DNA of 64,000 bases. Origin: CAIWHR01 sp963779805 (GTDB taxonomy: Bacteria > Pseudomonadota > Gammaproteobacteria > Burkholderiales > Casimicrobiaceae). The stretch is taken from positions 62,001-126,000 of the forward strand of contig CAVZZN010000013.1 of the NCBI GenBank assembly GCA_963779805.1, in the 5' to 3' direction. Positions 1-10,155 of this stretch are shown in pieces; the stretch's first letter is position 1; every line of letters begins with the position of its first letter. The position numbers and the translations under genes are program-made. The notes beneath the pieces are model-generated. The model saw only the letters and a list, made by a program, of their open reading frames with translations, did not search any database and was not told the origin of the DNA.

Positions 1-3000
1 TTCACGCTGTACGACGGTCGTGCCACCTGGGACCGCGCGGGACGTTCACCCGCGCCCGCACCGGCAGGGACGGCCGCACAGGCCATCACGCTGTCGTCCT
101 TGCCGGATCAATTCGTCGGGGCGCCGTCCGTCGAGCTGTGGGCAAGCGCTTCGTCCGGCCTGCCGGTGAGCTTCGCGTCGCTGTCTCCGGGCACCTGCAG
201 CATCGACGGCGGCAAGCTCGTGCCGCGCGCTCCAGGCGTTTGTACCGTGCGTGCGCAGCAGAACGGCAACGCGACCTACGCTGCGGCGGCGCCGGTCGAG
301 CAATCGATCGCGATCGCCGCGGGCGTGACGAGCGCGATGCTTGCGGTGCCCGTGAACTACGCCGCCGGCAGGACGCCGCACGGGATTGCCGCGGGCGATT
401 TCGATGGCGATGGCCGGCCCGATCTCGCCGTTGCGAACTGGTCGACGGGACTCGTGTCGGTGCTGCTCAACACCGGCCACGGCACGTTCATGCCCGCCGT
501 GTCCTACGTCGCCGGAAGCGGACCGCTTGCCCTCGCGACGGGCGACATCGACGGCGACGGGAAGCTCGACATCGCGGTGGCGAACGTGCTGAGTCAGGAC
601 GTGAGCCTCCTGCTGGGTTCCGGCGCCGGCAGGTTCGCGACCGGACCGCGCATCGCGATCGGACGCGCGATCCACGCCGTCGCGGCGAGCCGACGTGAAT
701 CGCGACGGCAGGCTCGATCTCGTCGTCGCCAACGGCACCAGCAACGGCGTGCCGGGGCAGTCCGTGCTGGTGCTGCTCGGCAACGGCAACGCAACGTTCG
801 GCCCACCGCTCGCATTCGGCACGGGCGCCGATCCCACGAATGTCGTGGCGAAGGACCTCAACGGTGACGGCAATCCCGATCTGCTGGTCGCGAACACCGA
901 TGACGGGACCGTGGCGCTGCTCCGAGGTACCGGCACCGGCAGCTTCTTCACCCATGCGCTGTTGCGCGCCGGCGTGAGCCCACGCGGCATCGCGGTGGGC
1001 GATCTCGATGGCGATGCCCGGCTCGACATCGCGGTTGCGTACAACGGCAGCCGGGACGTTGCGATATTCATCGCGCGGGCGGATGGCACGTACGCGCCGG
1101 CCCTGCGCTACGGAACCAGCGGCACGGCGGGCATGGTGGCGATCGCCGACCTCGACGACGATGGCGTTGCCGACATCGCCGTCGCGAACGAGCTGGAGAA
1201 CACGATCGCGGTCCTGCACGGCAACGGCGACGGCACGTTCGCGCCGGCGGTCCTGCACGACGTGCTCGAGCATCCTTTGGGGCTCGCCGCTGCCGACCTC
1301 GACGGCGACGGCCGCGCGGACCTCGCGGTCACGACGATGGCGGACGATGCGGTTTCGGTGCTGCTTCGCCGTCAGCGCGCCGGCAATCCGGCGTCGGTCG
1401 CGATCGTCTCGGGCAACGGCCAGAGTGCGCGCGTGCAGACGGCGTTCGCCATCGACGCTCGCCGTTCGCGTGCTCGATGCCGCCGGCAATCCCGTCGTCG
1501 GCACGAGCGTGAGCTTCAGCGCACCGGCGAGCGGCGCCTCGGCTACGTTCGCGGGCGCGCAGGTCGCGCGGGGGTTCACCGACGCGCTCGGCGTTGCGAC
1601 TGCCCCTGCCGCGACGGCGAACGGGATCGCCGGCGCATACGGCGTGACGGTCGCAGCGGGGGCGGCGTCGGCGACGTTCGCTCTCGCCAATACCGGTGTC
1701 TCGCCGGGCATCACGAGCGCGCCTCCACCCGGCGGGGCGGTCGACGTGGCGTACACGCATGCCGTCGACGTCACCGGCACGCCGCGTCCCAGCGTGTCCG
1801 CGTCACCGGGGGCGTTGCCGCCCGGGCTGGTGCTGAATCCGAGCACGGGCCTCATCAGCGGTACCCCCAGTCGCGCGGGGACGTTCGCCGGGATGCTCAC
1901 GGCAGGCAACGGCGTGCCACCCGATGCCACGCAGGCGTTCGCGATCGCCATCGCGGCAGCGGGCCAGGCGATCGCATTCGGCGTGCTGCCGGACCGCTCG
2001 GTGGACAGCCTGCCGTTCGCGCTGAGCGCCGCGGCTTCGTCCGGTCTTCCCGTGAGCTTCGCATCGCTCGCCTCGACGGTGTGCCGCGTCGACGGCGTCC
2101 AGGTCACGCTCATCGCTGCCGGAAGCTGCACGATCCGCGCGTCGCAGGCCGGCGATGCGATCGTATGCAGCCGCAACGCCGGTCGATCGCACGTTTGCCG
2201 TCACGCCCAGCGGCGCGAACGGGCTCCCGACCGTGACGCTCGCCGAGCCGAGTGCGGGCACGCGATTCGCCGCGCCCGCGACCATCACGCTCGTGGCGCA
2301 AGCCTCGGACCCGGATGGCGCCATCGCGAAGGTCGAGTTCTTTGCGGGCACGGCGCTGCTCGCCACCGCGACGTCGCCGCCGTATCGCTACACCTGGTCC
2401 GCGGTGCCCGTCGGAACGTACGCGCTGCAGGCCGTCGCCACCGACAATCGCGGCGCGCGATCCGCCTCGGCCGTGGTGAATGCGTCGGTGACTGCTTCCG
2501 GGGCCGCCGATCACGTTGACTGGCGAGATCCCGTCCACGGCGACCAACATGGCCGAAGTTACAGCATCATCGCCACCCGGCTGAATGGCGACGATGACCT
2601 CGATCTGATCGTGAGCGAGCGGCACGGCCCGGCGACGCTGCTCAACTCGGGCAACGGAACCTTCACCGCGGGGGCGTACCGGGGGGGTGCCATCAGTCTG
2701 CGCAGCGACGCGGCCGTGGGTGACCTCGATGGCGACGGTCGCCTCGACTTCGTGGCGCTCGACTCCACCGGTCTGTTGGTCATGACGGGCACGGGAGACG
2801 GTCACTTCGAACGGCGTGCCGTTCATCGGCTTCGGCGGCAGCGTCGTCGATTTCGGCTTGGCCGATCTCGATGGCGACGGCAAGCTCGATATCGCAGCGA
2901 TCGATCAGGAGCGCGAGTTGCTCATCGCGTTGGGCAACGGGGACGCGACGTTCCGTGCCGGCGCAACGATCGCGTTGCCGTTCCGGCCGGAGCGGCTCAC

Positions 3001-6000
3001 TGTCGCAGACCTCGATCACGACGGCCGCGCCGATCTCGTCCTGACGCAGCCCGACGAGCATGCCTTCACTGTGTTCCGGAACGATGGCGCGGGAGGCTTC
3101 GTGCGCCAGCGCGAGCGTCGGCGATCGATCCCGAGCTATCCGGGACGCGTCACGATCGCAGACCTCAATGGCGATGGTCATCCGGATCTCGCGTTCGCGG
3201 AATTGTTCTTCCCGCGCGTCACGGTGCTGCTCGGCAAGGGCGACGGCACGTTCGGTCCCCGACGCGGTTTGCGGCGGGGAACAATGCCGGGAACGCATCG
3301 TGGCCGTCGACCTCAACGGCGACGGACGACTCGATCTCGCCATGAACGGGTGGGATCTCGACGGGCGAGCTTGCCGTCCTTGCCGGCAACGGCGACGGCA
3401 CGTTCCAGGCACCGCTTCGCTTCCCGGTCGACACGACCACGGAGGGGATTGCCGCCGGCGACTTCAACGGCGATGGCCGGCCGGACCTCGCGCTCGCGAC
3501 CGGCCGTGGCGCGTCCGTGTTCATGAACATCACCGGCATGGCGGTTCGGGCGCCGGAGTTCGTCAACGGACCGCCGCCCGACGGCTGGATGGCGACGCGC
3601 TACGGCTTCGAGTCTGCGGCGACGGGCGTGCCTGCACCGACGTTCACGGCTCGCCGGGCCTATCGAGCTCCGCGTCTGCACGATGACCCGATTGGGCAGG
3701 ATCGACTGGCGGCCCGACTATGCCGGCGTCTACACGGGGCAGGTGATCGCAGCGAACGGCGTGGCCCCCGACGCGGTGCAGCCGTTCGCGATCATCATTC
3801 GCCGGCAGACGCAGCAAGTCGACTTCCCGCCGCCCACCCCGTGGCTCGGGAGCGGGGGGTGCGCGACCTGCTTCGACTACTTCGCCCCGCGCGAAAGCCT
3901 CGTCGGGCGGCAAGGTCGACCTCGTGTCGCTCACGCCCGACGTGTGCACGATCGACGAGACCGATCCGTCGATCGTCGACGGCCACCGCTTGGGCCGATG
4001 CATCGTGCGGGCGACCGGGCCCGGGGACCTCGTGGCGGCGCCCGCATTCGTCGAGCGCCGCATCGAGATCGGGACCAACCCGCCGGCGCTGGAGATCGCG
4101 GAGCCCGCGGAATGGGCCAGGATCGCGCCGGGCGCCGCTGTGACGGTTCGCGCCGTCGTGCGCGATCCGCGGCCCGGCCTCGGGCTGCAGCAGGTGGAGT
4201 ACTTCGTCGACGGGATGCGCTTCGCCGTGGTCACCTCGGCACCGTATGGGGCCGTGTGGCAGGCAGGAGCAAGCGGACTGCATCAGCTCACGGCTCGCGC
4301 GACCTATCTCACCTACGTCGACGGGATCGCGATGCAGGTCGTGACCGAAGCGCTGCCGGCGACGGTCGTGGTGACGCCCACCCCTGACTCCTTCGTCGTG
4401 CGGCTCGACTCACCGCAATCGGGAATGCGCACGTTCTCACCGGCCACCCTCCAGCTTTCGGCGAGCGTGACCGGCAGCGCTGCGCGATTGCCCAGGTGGA
4501 GTTCTTCCAGGGCGATCTGCTGATCGGAAGCGCATCGGCAGCCCCTTACGCACTCACCTGGAATGCGGTGGGGCCGGGTCACTACCCGATACGCGCCCGC
4601 GCGACCGACACGCAAGGCGTCATGGCATGGTCGCCGCCGGTCGAGATCGAAGTGGACCACGATGCGGCGATGCCGGTCGCGTGGTATGCGTTCGAGGGCA
4701 CGTGGACGAACGATGGCGTGCTGCGCGATGGCGTTTCGCAGGTGCACGGTCGCAAGCGCGGTGCGGTGGAGCGCGTCGCGGGCACCGGGTCGGGCAAACC
4801 GGATACGTGCAGCGCCGGGAACTTCGCGGGCGGCTTCGTGGAGATCGAGGGACTCTGGCCGCTGAAGGAGGCGGGCGATCGCACGACGGTCGCGTTCTGG
4901 ATCGACTGGAACGGAGCGGACGATGCCGTGCCGCGTGGCCTGGCCGGGGCAAGGCCTCGCATTCGCCGGCGGCGGCTTCGGCTTCACCACCTTCAACGAC
5001 GACCTCTTCGGCATGCCGTCGGCCGGCCTTGCGAACGGGTGGCATCACGTCGTCGCGCAGTTCACGAACGGCGATACCGGCGCCGGCGTGCTGTACGTGG
5101 ACGGCGTGCGGCGGGATCTTTCGTGGCGATCCGGCAGCCCGTCGGCAGACCGCGCGTATGCGGGCTCGACGTTGCGCCTCGGGGGCCAATCCGGTTCGGC
5201 TGCGCGTCCGTTCCTCGGCATGCTCGACGAGGTCGTCGTGTTCGCGGGCGCACTGTCGCCGGCCCGAATCGCCGCGCTGCACGCGCGTTCGGCGCCGTGC
5301 GCTGCTTTCGGGATCGAGATCATCGCGCCTTCCGCCGTGGTTGGCGTGCCCGCAACGCTCGAGCTCGTGGGCATGGCAATCGACGATTCAGCCGCCGTCG
5401 CGAACTTCGACGTGCTCGCCGACGGCGTCAAGATCGGCAACGGGTCGCCTTCGTTCAACCGCGTCGTGTGGCCCAACGTGCCGGCGGGAACGCACACCAT
5501 CACGGCGGTGGCTCGCGACATCGACGGGAATGTCGCCTCGGCCAGGCCCGTCACCATCACCGTCGAAGCGGGATCGACTGCGGGCGAGGCATTGCCGGAG
5601 GTGTGGCTGACCGCGCCTGCACCCGGCAGCGTCTACGCAACCCCCACGCCCGTCAGGCTCGAAGCGATCGCAGCGGAAACGGGCGGCAGCATCGCGCAGG
5701 TCGAGTTCCTGTCCGGCGCGACGGTGATCGGCACCGCGACCAGCGCGCCGTTCAGCATGGACTGGAGTGGCGTGCCACCCGGCACCTACTCGCTTCGGGC
5801 GAGGGCCGTGGATTCGCGGGGCAGGGCGGCGGTGTCCACGGCGGTGGACGTGATCGTGCGCGCGTCGGGTATCGCCATCACGAGCCCCGCGCGCGATGCG
5901 CAGTTCACGATCGGCGACAGCGTGACCCTGCGGGCGGAGGGCATCGCACCGGCGGCGGTCGCGCGGGTCGAGTTCCGCATGGACGGCACGGTCATCGGCA

Positions 6001-7039
6001 TGGCGACATGGTCCGCGCAACCGGCGACGGACGGCGTTGCCAGCCTCACGTGGCAGGCGACGCCCGCGGGCGTGCATGCACTGACCGCGATCTTCGTGAT
6101 GCGAAACGGCACGACGCTTGCGAGTGCGCCGATCACGATCTCCGTGCAGGACGTGGTCGTGACGCCACCGCCGGAGCCGCCCGTCACGCCTCCTGCGGCC
6201 TCCGTGACCGTCGCCGCGGGTGTGGACGGCAGCACCATCGCCGACGACACGCTCTCGTTCGCCGGCTTGGTGCAGGGCGTAGCGAACGCGGCGGTCCTGG
6301 TCAACGGTCGGCCGGTGCTGCTCGACACCGGCGGGATGGTTCTTCGCGGACCACGTGGAGCTCGCGCCGGGCGACAATGCCATCAGCGTCAGCGTGATCA
6401 CGCCCGGATTCGATCCGATCGTGCGGTCGCTCCGAGTGACGAGTGCCGGCGTGCAGCCGTTCGCCGTTACGCTCGACAACGACGACGGACTGGCACCTCT
6501 GACAGTCAACGTCACGGTCGCCAATCGGGGTAATGTCGCGTTCAGGCGCATCGAGATCACCACGCGCAGCGATCTCGCGGCCCAGATCACATGGGATTCG
6601 ATGCCCGACGGCGAGCGCACGGGGTCGTTCGTGTTCAATACGCCGGGCTTGTACGCCGTTCGCGTGCGGGTGTACGACGCGGGAGAGCAGGTCGATCTAC
6701 GACACGACGCGGCACGTGGTCGTGCGTGATCCAGGCGATCTCGCGAGCCGTGCGGTCCAGGTGTTCGACACCATGCGCGACGCGCTGCGCCGCGGCGACG
6801 TGACCGGCGCACTGGCCAACGTCACCGGGGGCATGCAGGCGAAGTACGAGGCGGTGTTTTCGGCACTGAAGCCGCAGCTCCCGACGATCGTCGATCAGCT
6901 CGGGACGGTGCAGGAAGTGACGGTCACGCAGAACGTGGCCGAGATTGCGCTGCTGCGCACCGGCGCATCGGGCGACAGCGTGTTCCACGTGTACGTTATC
7001 AGGAGCGAGGATGGGCTCTGGCGCATCGATGGCATGTAG
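1..7039 (+). CDS. Giant secreted VCBS/FG-GAP, Ig-like and LamG multidomain protein, 5'-truncated, frame-broken
   Basis: The frame is open at base 1, so the start lies outside the window; at least 2,300 residues are present. Read across the breaks, the order is: an Ig-like domain with ASSGLPVSFASL (about 100-330), a first block of FG-GAP/VCBS repeats of the type GDFDGDGRPDLAVAN (about 370-1380), further Ig-like domains including a He_PIG-type putative Ig (about 1690-1940), a second copy of the ASSGLPVSFASL domain (about 1970-2200), a bacterial Ig domain with the KVEFF motif (2230-2490), a second FG-GAP block (2560-3520), more Ig domains, a LamG-like fold (about 4680-5280), three more KVEFF/QVEFL Ig domains, and a non-repetitive C-terminus. 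The frame changes near 690, 1460, 2163, 2810, 3270, 3362, 3655, 3905, 4488, 4938, 6343 and 6698. The DxDGDG loops would bind calcium. Probably a surface or secreted adhesion-type protein; ligand unknown. The protein sequence is well conserved on both sides of each break, which argues against long-standing decay. Confidence 0.8.
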
Positions 7040-7488
7040 ACGCGGACGCGGATGGGGCTGCGCGGTGCGGGCGGCAATTGTCGCCGGCATTGCGCTCCTG
7101 ACATCCGCGTGCGGGATGACGGGCTTGCCGGTGTCAGGCCGCGTGTGGGACGCGAGGACGGGCAAGCCGCTGCCAGGCGCGATCGTGGTTGTTCGCTGGA
7201 ACGGCGTGGCGTCGAGCATCGCGCACTCGCAGAGCGTGTGCATACACGTCGAGACTGCCGTCAGCGACGCGGAGGGCGCGCTACGGCACGCCGTGGTGGT
7301 GGCAGAAGCCGAACTTCTTCAGCAACGGGCTGCCGTTCGCCGACGCGTACCTCGCAGGCTACGAAAGCGTCCACGCGCACACGCCGGCGGCGGAAGCGCA
7401 TCCGCATGACGTCTACATGCAGAAGTTCGTGGGGACGGACGCGGAGCGGTTCGAGTACATCAGCGGCCGAGTGTTTCAGCGGACTTGA
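7029..7488 (+). CDS. Small putative lipoprotein with carboxypeptidase-regulatory-like fold
   Basis: The start ATG at 7029 overlaps the stop of the giant repeat protein, so the two are probably co-transcribed; an alternative ATG lies at 7011 with AGGAG just upstream. The N-terminus has basic residues, then a hydrophobic stretch AIVAGIALLTSAC that looks like a lipoprotein signal peptide with Cys as the lipidated residue. It is followed by VSGRVWDARTGKPLPGA, typical of the CarboxypepD_reg-like beta-sandwich. A +1 frame break occurs near 7276; downstream the frame reads RYGTPWWWQKPNFFSNG and ends at 7488. Role unknown; membrane anchoring next to the giant surface protein is an inference from position. 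Confidence 0.6.
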
Positions 7489-8052
7489 ACTGCCTACAGT
7501 GGGACGGCGAGTGAGCGTAGCTTGGTCCGCGCACTGAAGCCGGCGCACGCAGAAGCGAGGCGACTTGGCGCGACCCGCTGACAGTGAGGTCGGAATTTGC
7601 AGCGGACTCCGCGAAGTATGGCCGAGCGCATGGCTTGCCGAGCCCCATGACGCACCGTACGGGGGAGTCAATTTGAAGGACACTTCCAGATGAAGTTCGA
7701 AGGAGCTCAGTGAACAGTGACGCGGCATACTGTTTGCTGCCCGCTGGCTTAGGTTGCTCACGGCGGCCATGCGTTCGAACTTGGCGACGCATGCTGCTAA
7801 CTCGACGCAGGCGTCTCTCGCGCGTTCTCAGGTCGAGAACGCCCGGACGTGCTTACGGAATCTCGGATTCTTCGGTACTGCGGCGGACCGGCTCTGCCGA
7901 CATCCGTTTGGCGGTAGCGTACGTACGATATGGGTCAGCCGAGTTCGGCACCACCCACGCAGAGAGGCCAATCGGTTCGAAACAGGAGTCGATTCATGAC
8001 GTCGACAAGCGAGCCTGTCCGTCGACGAGCATTACCGGTTGGCTGATGTCGG
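7489..8052. other. Weakly coding, lower-GC stretch between two secreted-protein genes
   Basis: About 560 bases with no convincing complete gene. Base composition is visibly less GC-rich than either neighbour and codon structure is lost. The last 50 bases carry the displaced N-terminal coding of the next gene: the third frame reads GWLMSGAIREDDYG around 8041-8085. An ATG at 7996 has AGGAG eight bases upstream but runs into a stop after 16 codons. The rest holds no inverted repeat, transposase fragment or RNA gene that I can recognise. Confidence 0.4.
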
Positions 8053-10149
8053 GTGCCATTCGCGAGGACGACTACGGTCCGATCGCACGATAATCCCCAG
8101 GACGACCCCTACGGTGCCACGCTCCGCCCGCTCAACCACTTCTACGACCCCGTCTACGACCGCGCGCTTACCGCTGCGGGTCAGCCGCTCGGCGCCGCGT
8201 CTCCGCGCTGGGCGATTGGCGCTGCGCAGCCGTTCACGCAGCCGGACGTCGAGGAAGCTGCGCGACACAATCACTTCACCATCGTGGACGTGAAGGAGGC
8301 CCTGTTCCGCGCGGTCACGCTCAAGACCGCCGGAGTGGACGGGTGGGTCGACCTTCCGCAATGGGACGATGCTCCGCGGAAGGACGCCCACCGCAAGACG
8401 TACTGGGCGACCGTATTCCGCGGCCTGGGCGATGTGCTGCATCTGGTGCAGGACATGGCGCAACCGCAGCACTCCCGCAACGACGCGCACGCCGGCAAGC
8501 CCTTCATGGGGCATGCCAGCACGTTCGAGGCTTACATCGAGGCGCGCGCTCGCAGGCAGCCCTCGTTCACGGTGCTGTGGCCATCCTTCACGGCTGTCCG
8601 CATAACGTCCAAGCCCCTGCCGTACCAGATCTGCGGGGCGGCGGGAAGCTGCGTCGACTATCCGACGCCGAGGTCGTTCCAGCGCTACACGGACTTCTGG
8701 AGCACCGCCCCCGGAAGTGCCATCGGCGGGCGCGGTCTGGCGGACTACAGCAACACGCAGTTCTTCTCTGCCGGGAAGAACCTCGGGAACAGCGACTACA
8801 CGTCCCCGCCGAATTCGGTCGCGTCGTACACGGTGCGCACGGTGGCACCGACGCGGTGGGACGGCACCGCACCGACGACGACGCTCGCGAATGCTGCCGT
8901 GCGGCTGTACGAGCGCACGGCGGTCATCGACAACCTCGAGCCCGGATTCACCGCGGCCAACGTCCCGCTCACGAGCGTCAGCGCGTGGGACGAGTTCCTG
9001 AGTCGCGCTGCGCTGTCTCCGGGCTTCACGCTCACGCGCCAGAATTACGACGCACAGGCCGATCTGCTCTTGCCGCGGGCCGTCGCCTACAGCGCGGGAA
9101 TGCTGAGCTTCATCTTCCGCGGCGCCATGGCGATCGGCGTGCCGGAGCAGGGCATCTACGGCATCATCGATCACGCGGCGTTCGGCAACACCGACGCTGC
9201 GAACGGATTCATCGGCTTCGGCAAGATCAAGCTGTCGCTCAGCAACGTTTCCGCGGTCCCGCCCAGCGGCAGCGGACCCGAGCCGATGCCCGCCGGCGCG
9301 CTGATCACCGCCCTCAAATTCCATCGCAACCTCTGCTATCGCGACACGCTGGATGGCGAGATCACCGATGCGGCGGCATACGAGCGCTGTCGCTCGCCGA
9401 CAGAGGAAGTCGTCGTCTCCGAGCCGCTCATGGCGCAGTCGGTGCCCGCCGGCGGAGCACCGTTCACGTTCACGTTCAAGAAGCATCTCCCCGTGAATGC
9501 GTGGGACGTCGTGCTGCAGGTCGTGTATCGCGGGCAGCTCGGGAGCGAGAAGGATGCGGTGGTCGTCGCAACGCGCGACATCACCGAGCCCACGTTCGTG
9601 ACGTCCTCCAACGACACCGATTACGTGCAGTTGCAGGGCCAGTGCTACAAGCCGGCGGCGGTGGAGGCGAATGCGACGCTGTGGAGCCAGCTCGAGCCGG
9701 GATGCAGGGATCCTTCGGGCCAGATGAAGGTATCGAGCGCGTGTGCGAATGTGGCGCTGCCCATCCGGTACACGTTCGGTACCGTTGCGCCCGCGATCGT
9801 CGAGATGACCAGCGCGACGACGGACAACCGCCTGCCGCCGCGGCGCTTCTCCCGGTTCGCCGTGCTCGCCGACCCGGAAGTCCCGCTGCGCCTCAAGCTC
9901 GAGCTCGCGGATTCGTCCATGCAAACCAACCTTGCAGGCATGCAGCCGGTCGACCGCTACGTTACCCAGATGGAGACGCGTGTCGTCGATTACTACGTTC
10001 CAAGGCGAGGCGTCAACACTTTCACCGGGTTCACTTACATGATCGACGCCGACCACCGATCCATGGCGTCGGCCTGCCGGTCGGGTCTGGATCCGCTCGC
10101 GGGTGCGGCGCGCCGGCCTGCGCCGGTCGTGATCACCGGCTGGAACTGA
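8053..10149 (+). CDS. Zinc phospholipase C / S1-P1 nuclease-like protein
   Basis: The unbroken frame gives 698 residues, but the real N-terminus lies upstream in another frame: SGAIREDDYG is encoded just before a +1 break near 8090, and RPLNHFYDP follows it. AIREDD, RPLNHFYDP and HLVQDMAQPQHSRND (about residues 132-146) are the His/Asp-rich motifs of the all-helical zinc phospholipase C/P1-nuclease superfamily, where they bind a trinuclear zinc site. The C-terminal half (after about residue 400) looks like beta-sandwich domains with paired cysteines and suggests a secreted enzyme or enzyme-like surface protein. No signal peptide can be assigned because the start is unresolved. It follows the giant repeat protein and its lipoprotein on the same strand. 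Substrate unknown. Confidence 0.65.
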   Translation: MPFARTTTVRSHDNPQDDPYGATLRPLNHFYDPVYDRALTAAGQPLGAASPRWAIGAAQPFTQPDVEEAARHNHFTIVDVKEALFRAVTLKTAGVDGWVDLPQWDDAPRKDAHRKTYWATVFRGLGDVLHLVQDMAQPQHSRNDAHAGKPFMGHASTFEAYIEARARRQPSFTVLWPSFTAVRITSKPLPYQICGAAGSCVDYPTPRSFQRYTDFWSTAPGSAIGGRGLADYSNTQFFSAGKNLGNSDYTSPPNSVASYTVRTVAPTRWDGTAPTTTLANAAVRLYERTAVIDNLEPGFTAANVPLTSVSAWDEFLSRAALSPGFTLTRQNYDAQADLLLPRAVAYSAGMLSFIFRGAMAIGVPEQGIYGIIDHAAFGNTDAANGFIGFGKIKLSLSNVSAVPPSGSGPEPMPAGALITALKFHRNLCYRDTLDGEITDAAAYERCRSPTEEVVVSEPLMAQSVPAGGAPFTFTFKKHLPVNAWDVVLQVVYRGQLGSEKDAVVVATRDITEPTFVTSSNDTDYVQLQGQCYKPAAVEANATLWSQLEPGCRDPSGQMKVSSACANVALPIRYTFGTVAPAIVEMTSATTDNRLPPRRFSRFAVLADPEVPLRLKLELADSSMQTNLAGMQPVDRYVTQMETRVVDYYVPRRGVNTFTGFTYMIDADHRSMASACRSGLDPLAGAARRPAPVVITGWN

Positions 10150-10155
10150 ACGGAC

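Noticed and set aside
690..6698. Programmed +1 frameshifting as the cause of the frame breaks
   Set aside because: The break sites share no slippery codon, stop codon or stimulatory structure, and they occur in unrelated genes on both strands. Sequencing insertions explain them more simply.
1..7039. The giant repeat protein as a genuine pseudogene
   Set aside because: Protein conservation continues right up to each break and no nonsense codons occur within the correct frames, so long-term decay is not supported.
7660..7860. Integron attC-like or transposon remnant
   Set aside because: A few bases resemble core-site elements, but there is no paired core, no integrase and no transposase similarity.
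8032..10056. A 674-residue minus-strand frame opposite the phospholipase-like gene
   Set aside because: No recognisable motif, and the plus-strand frame has the His/Asp motifs of a known superfamily.
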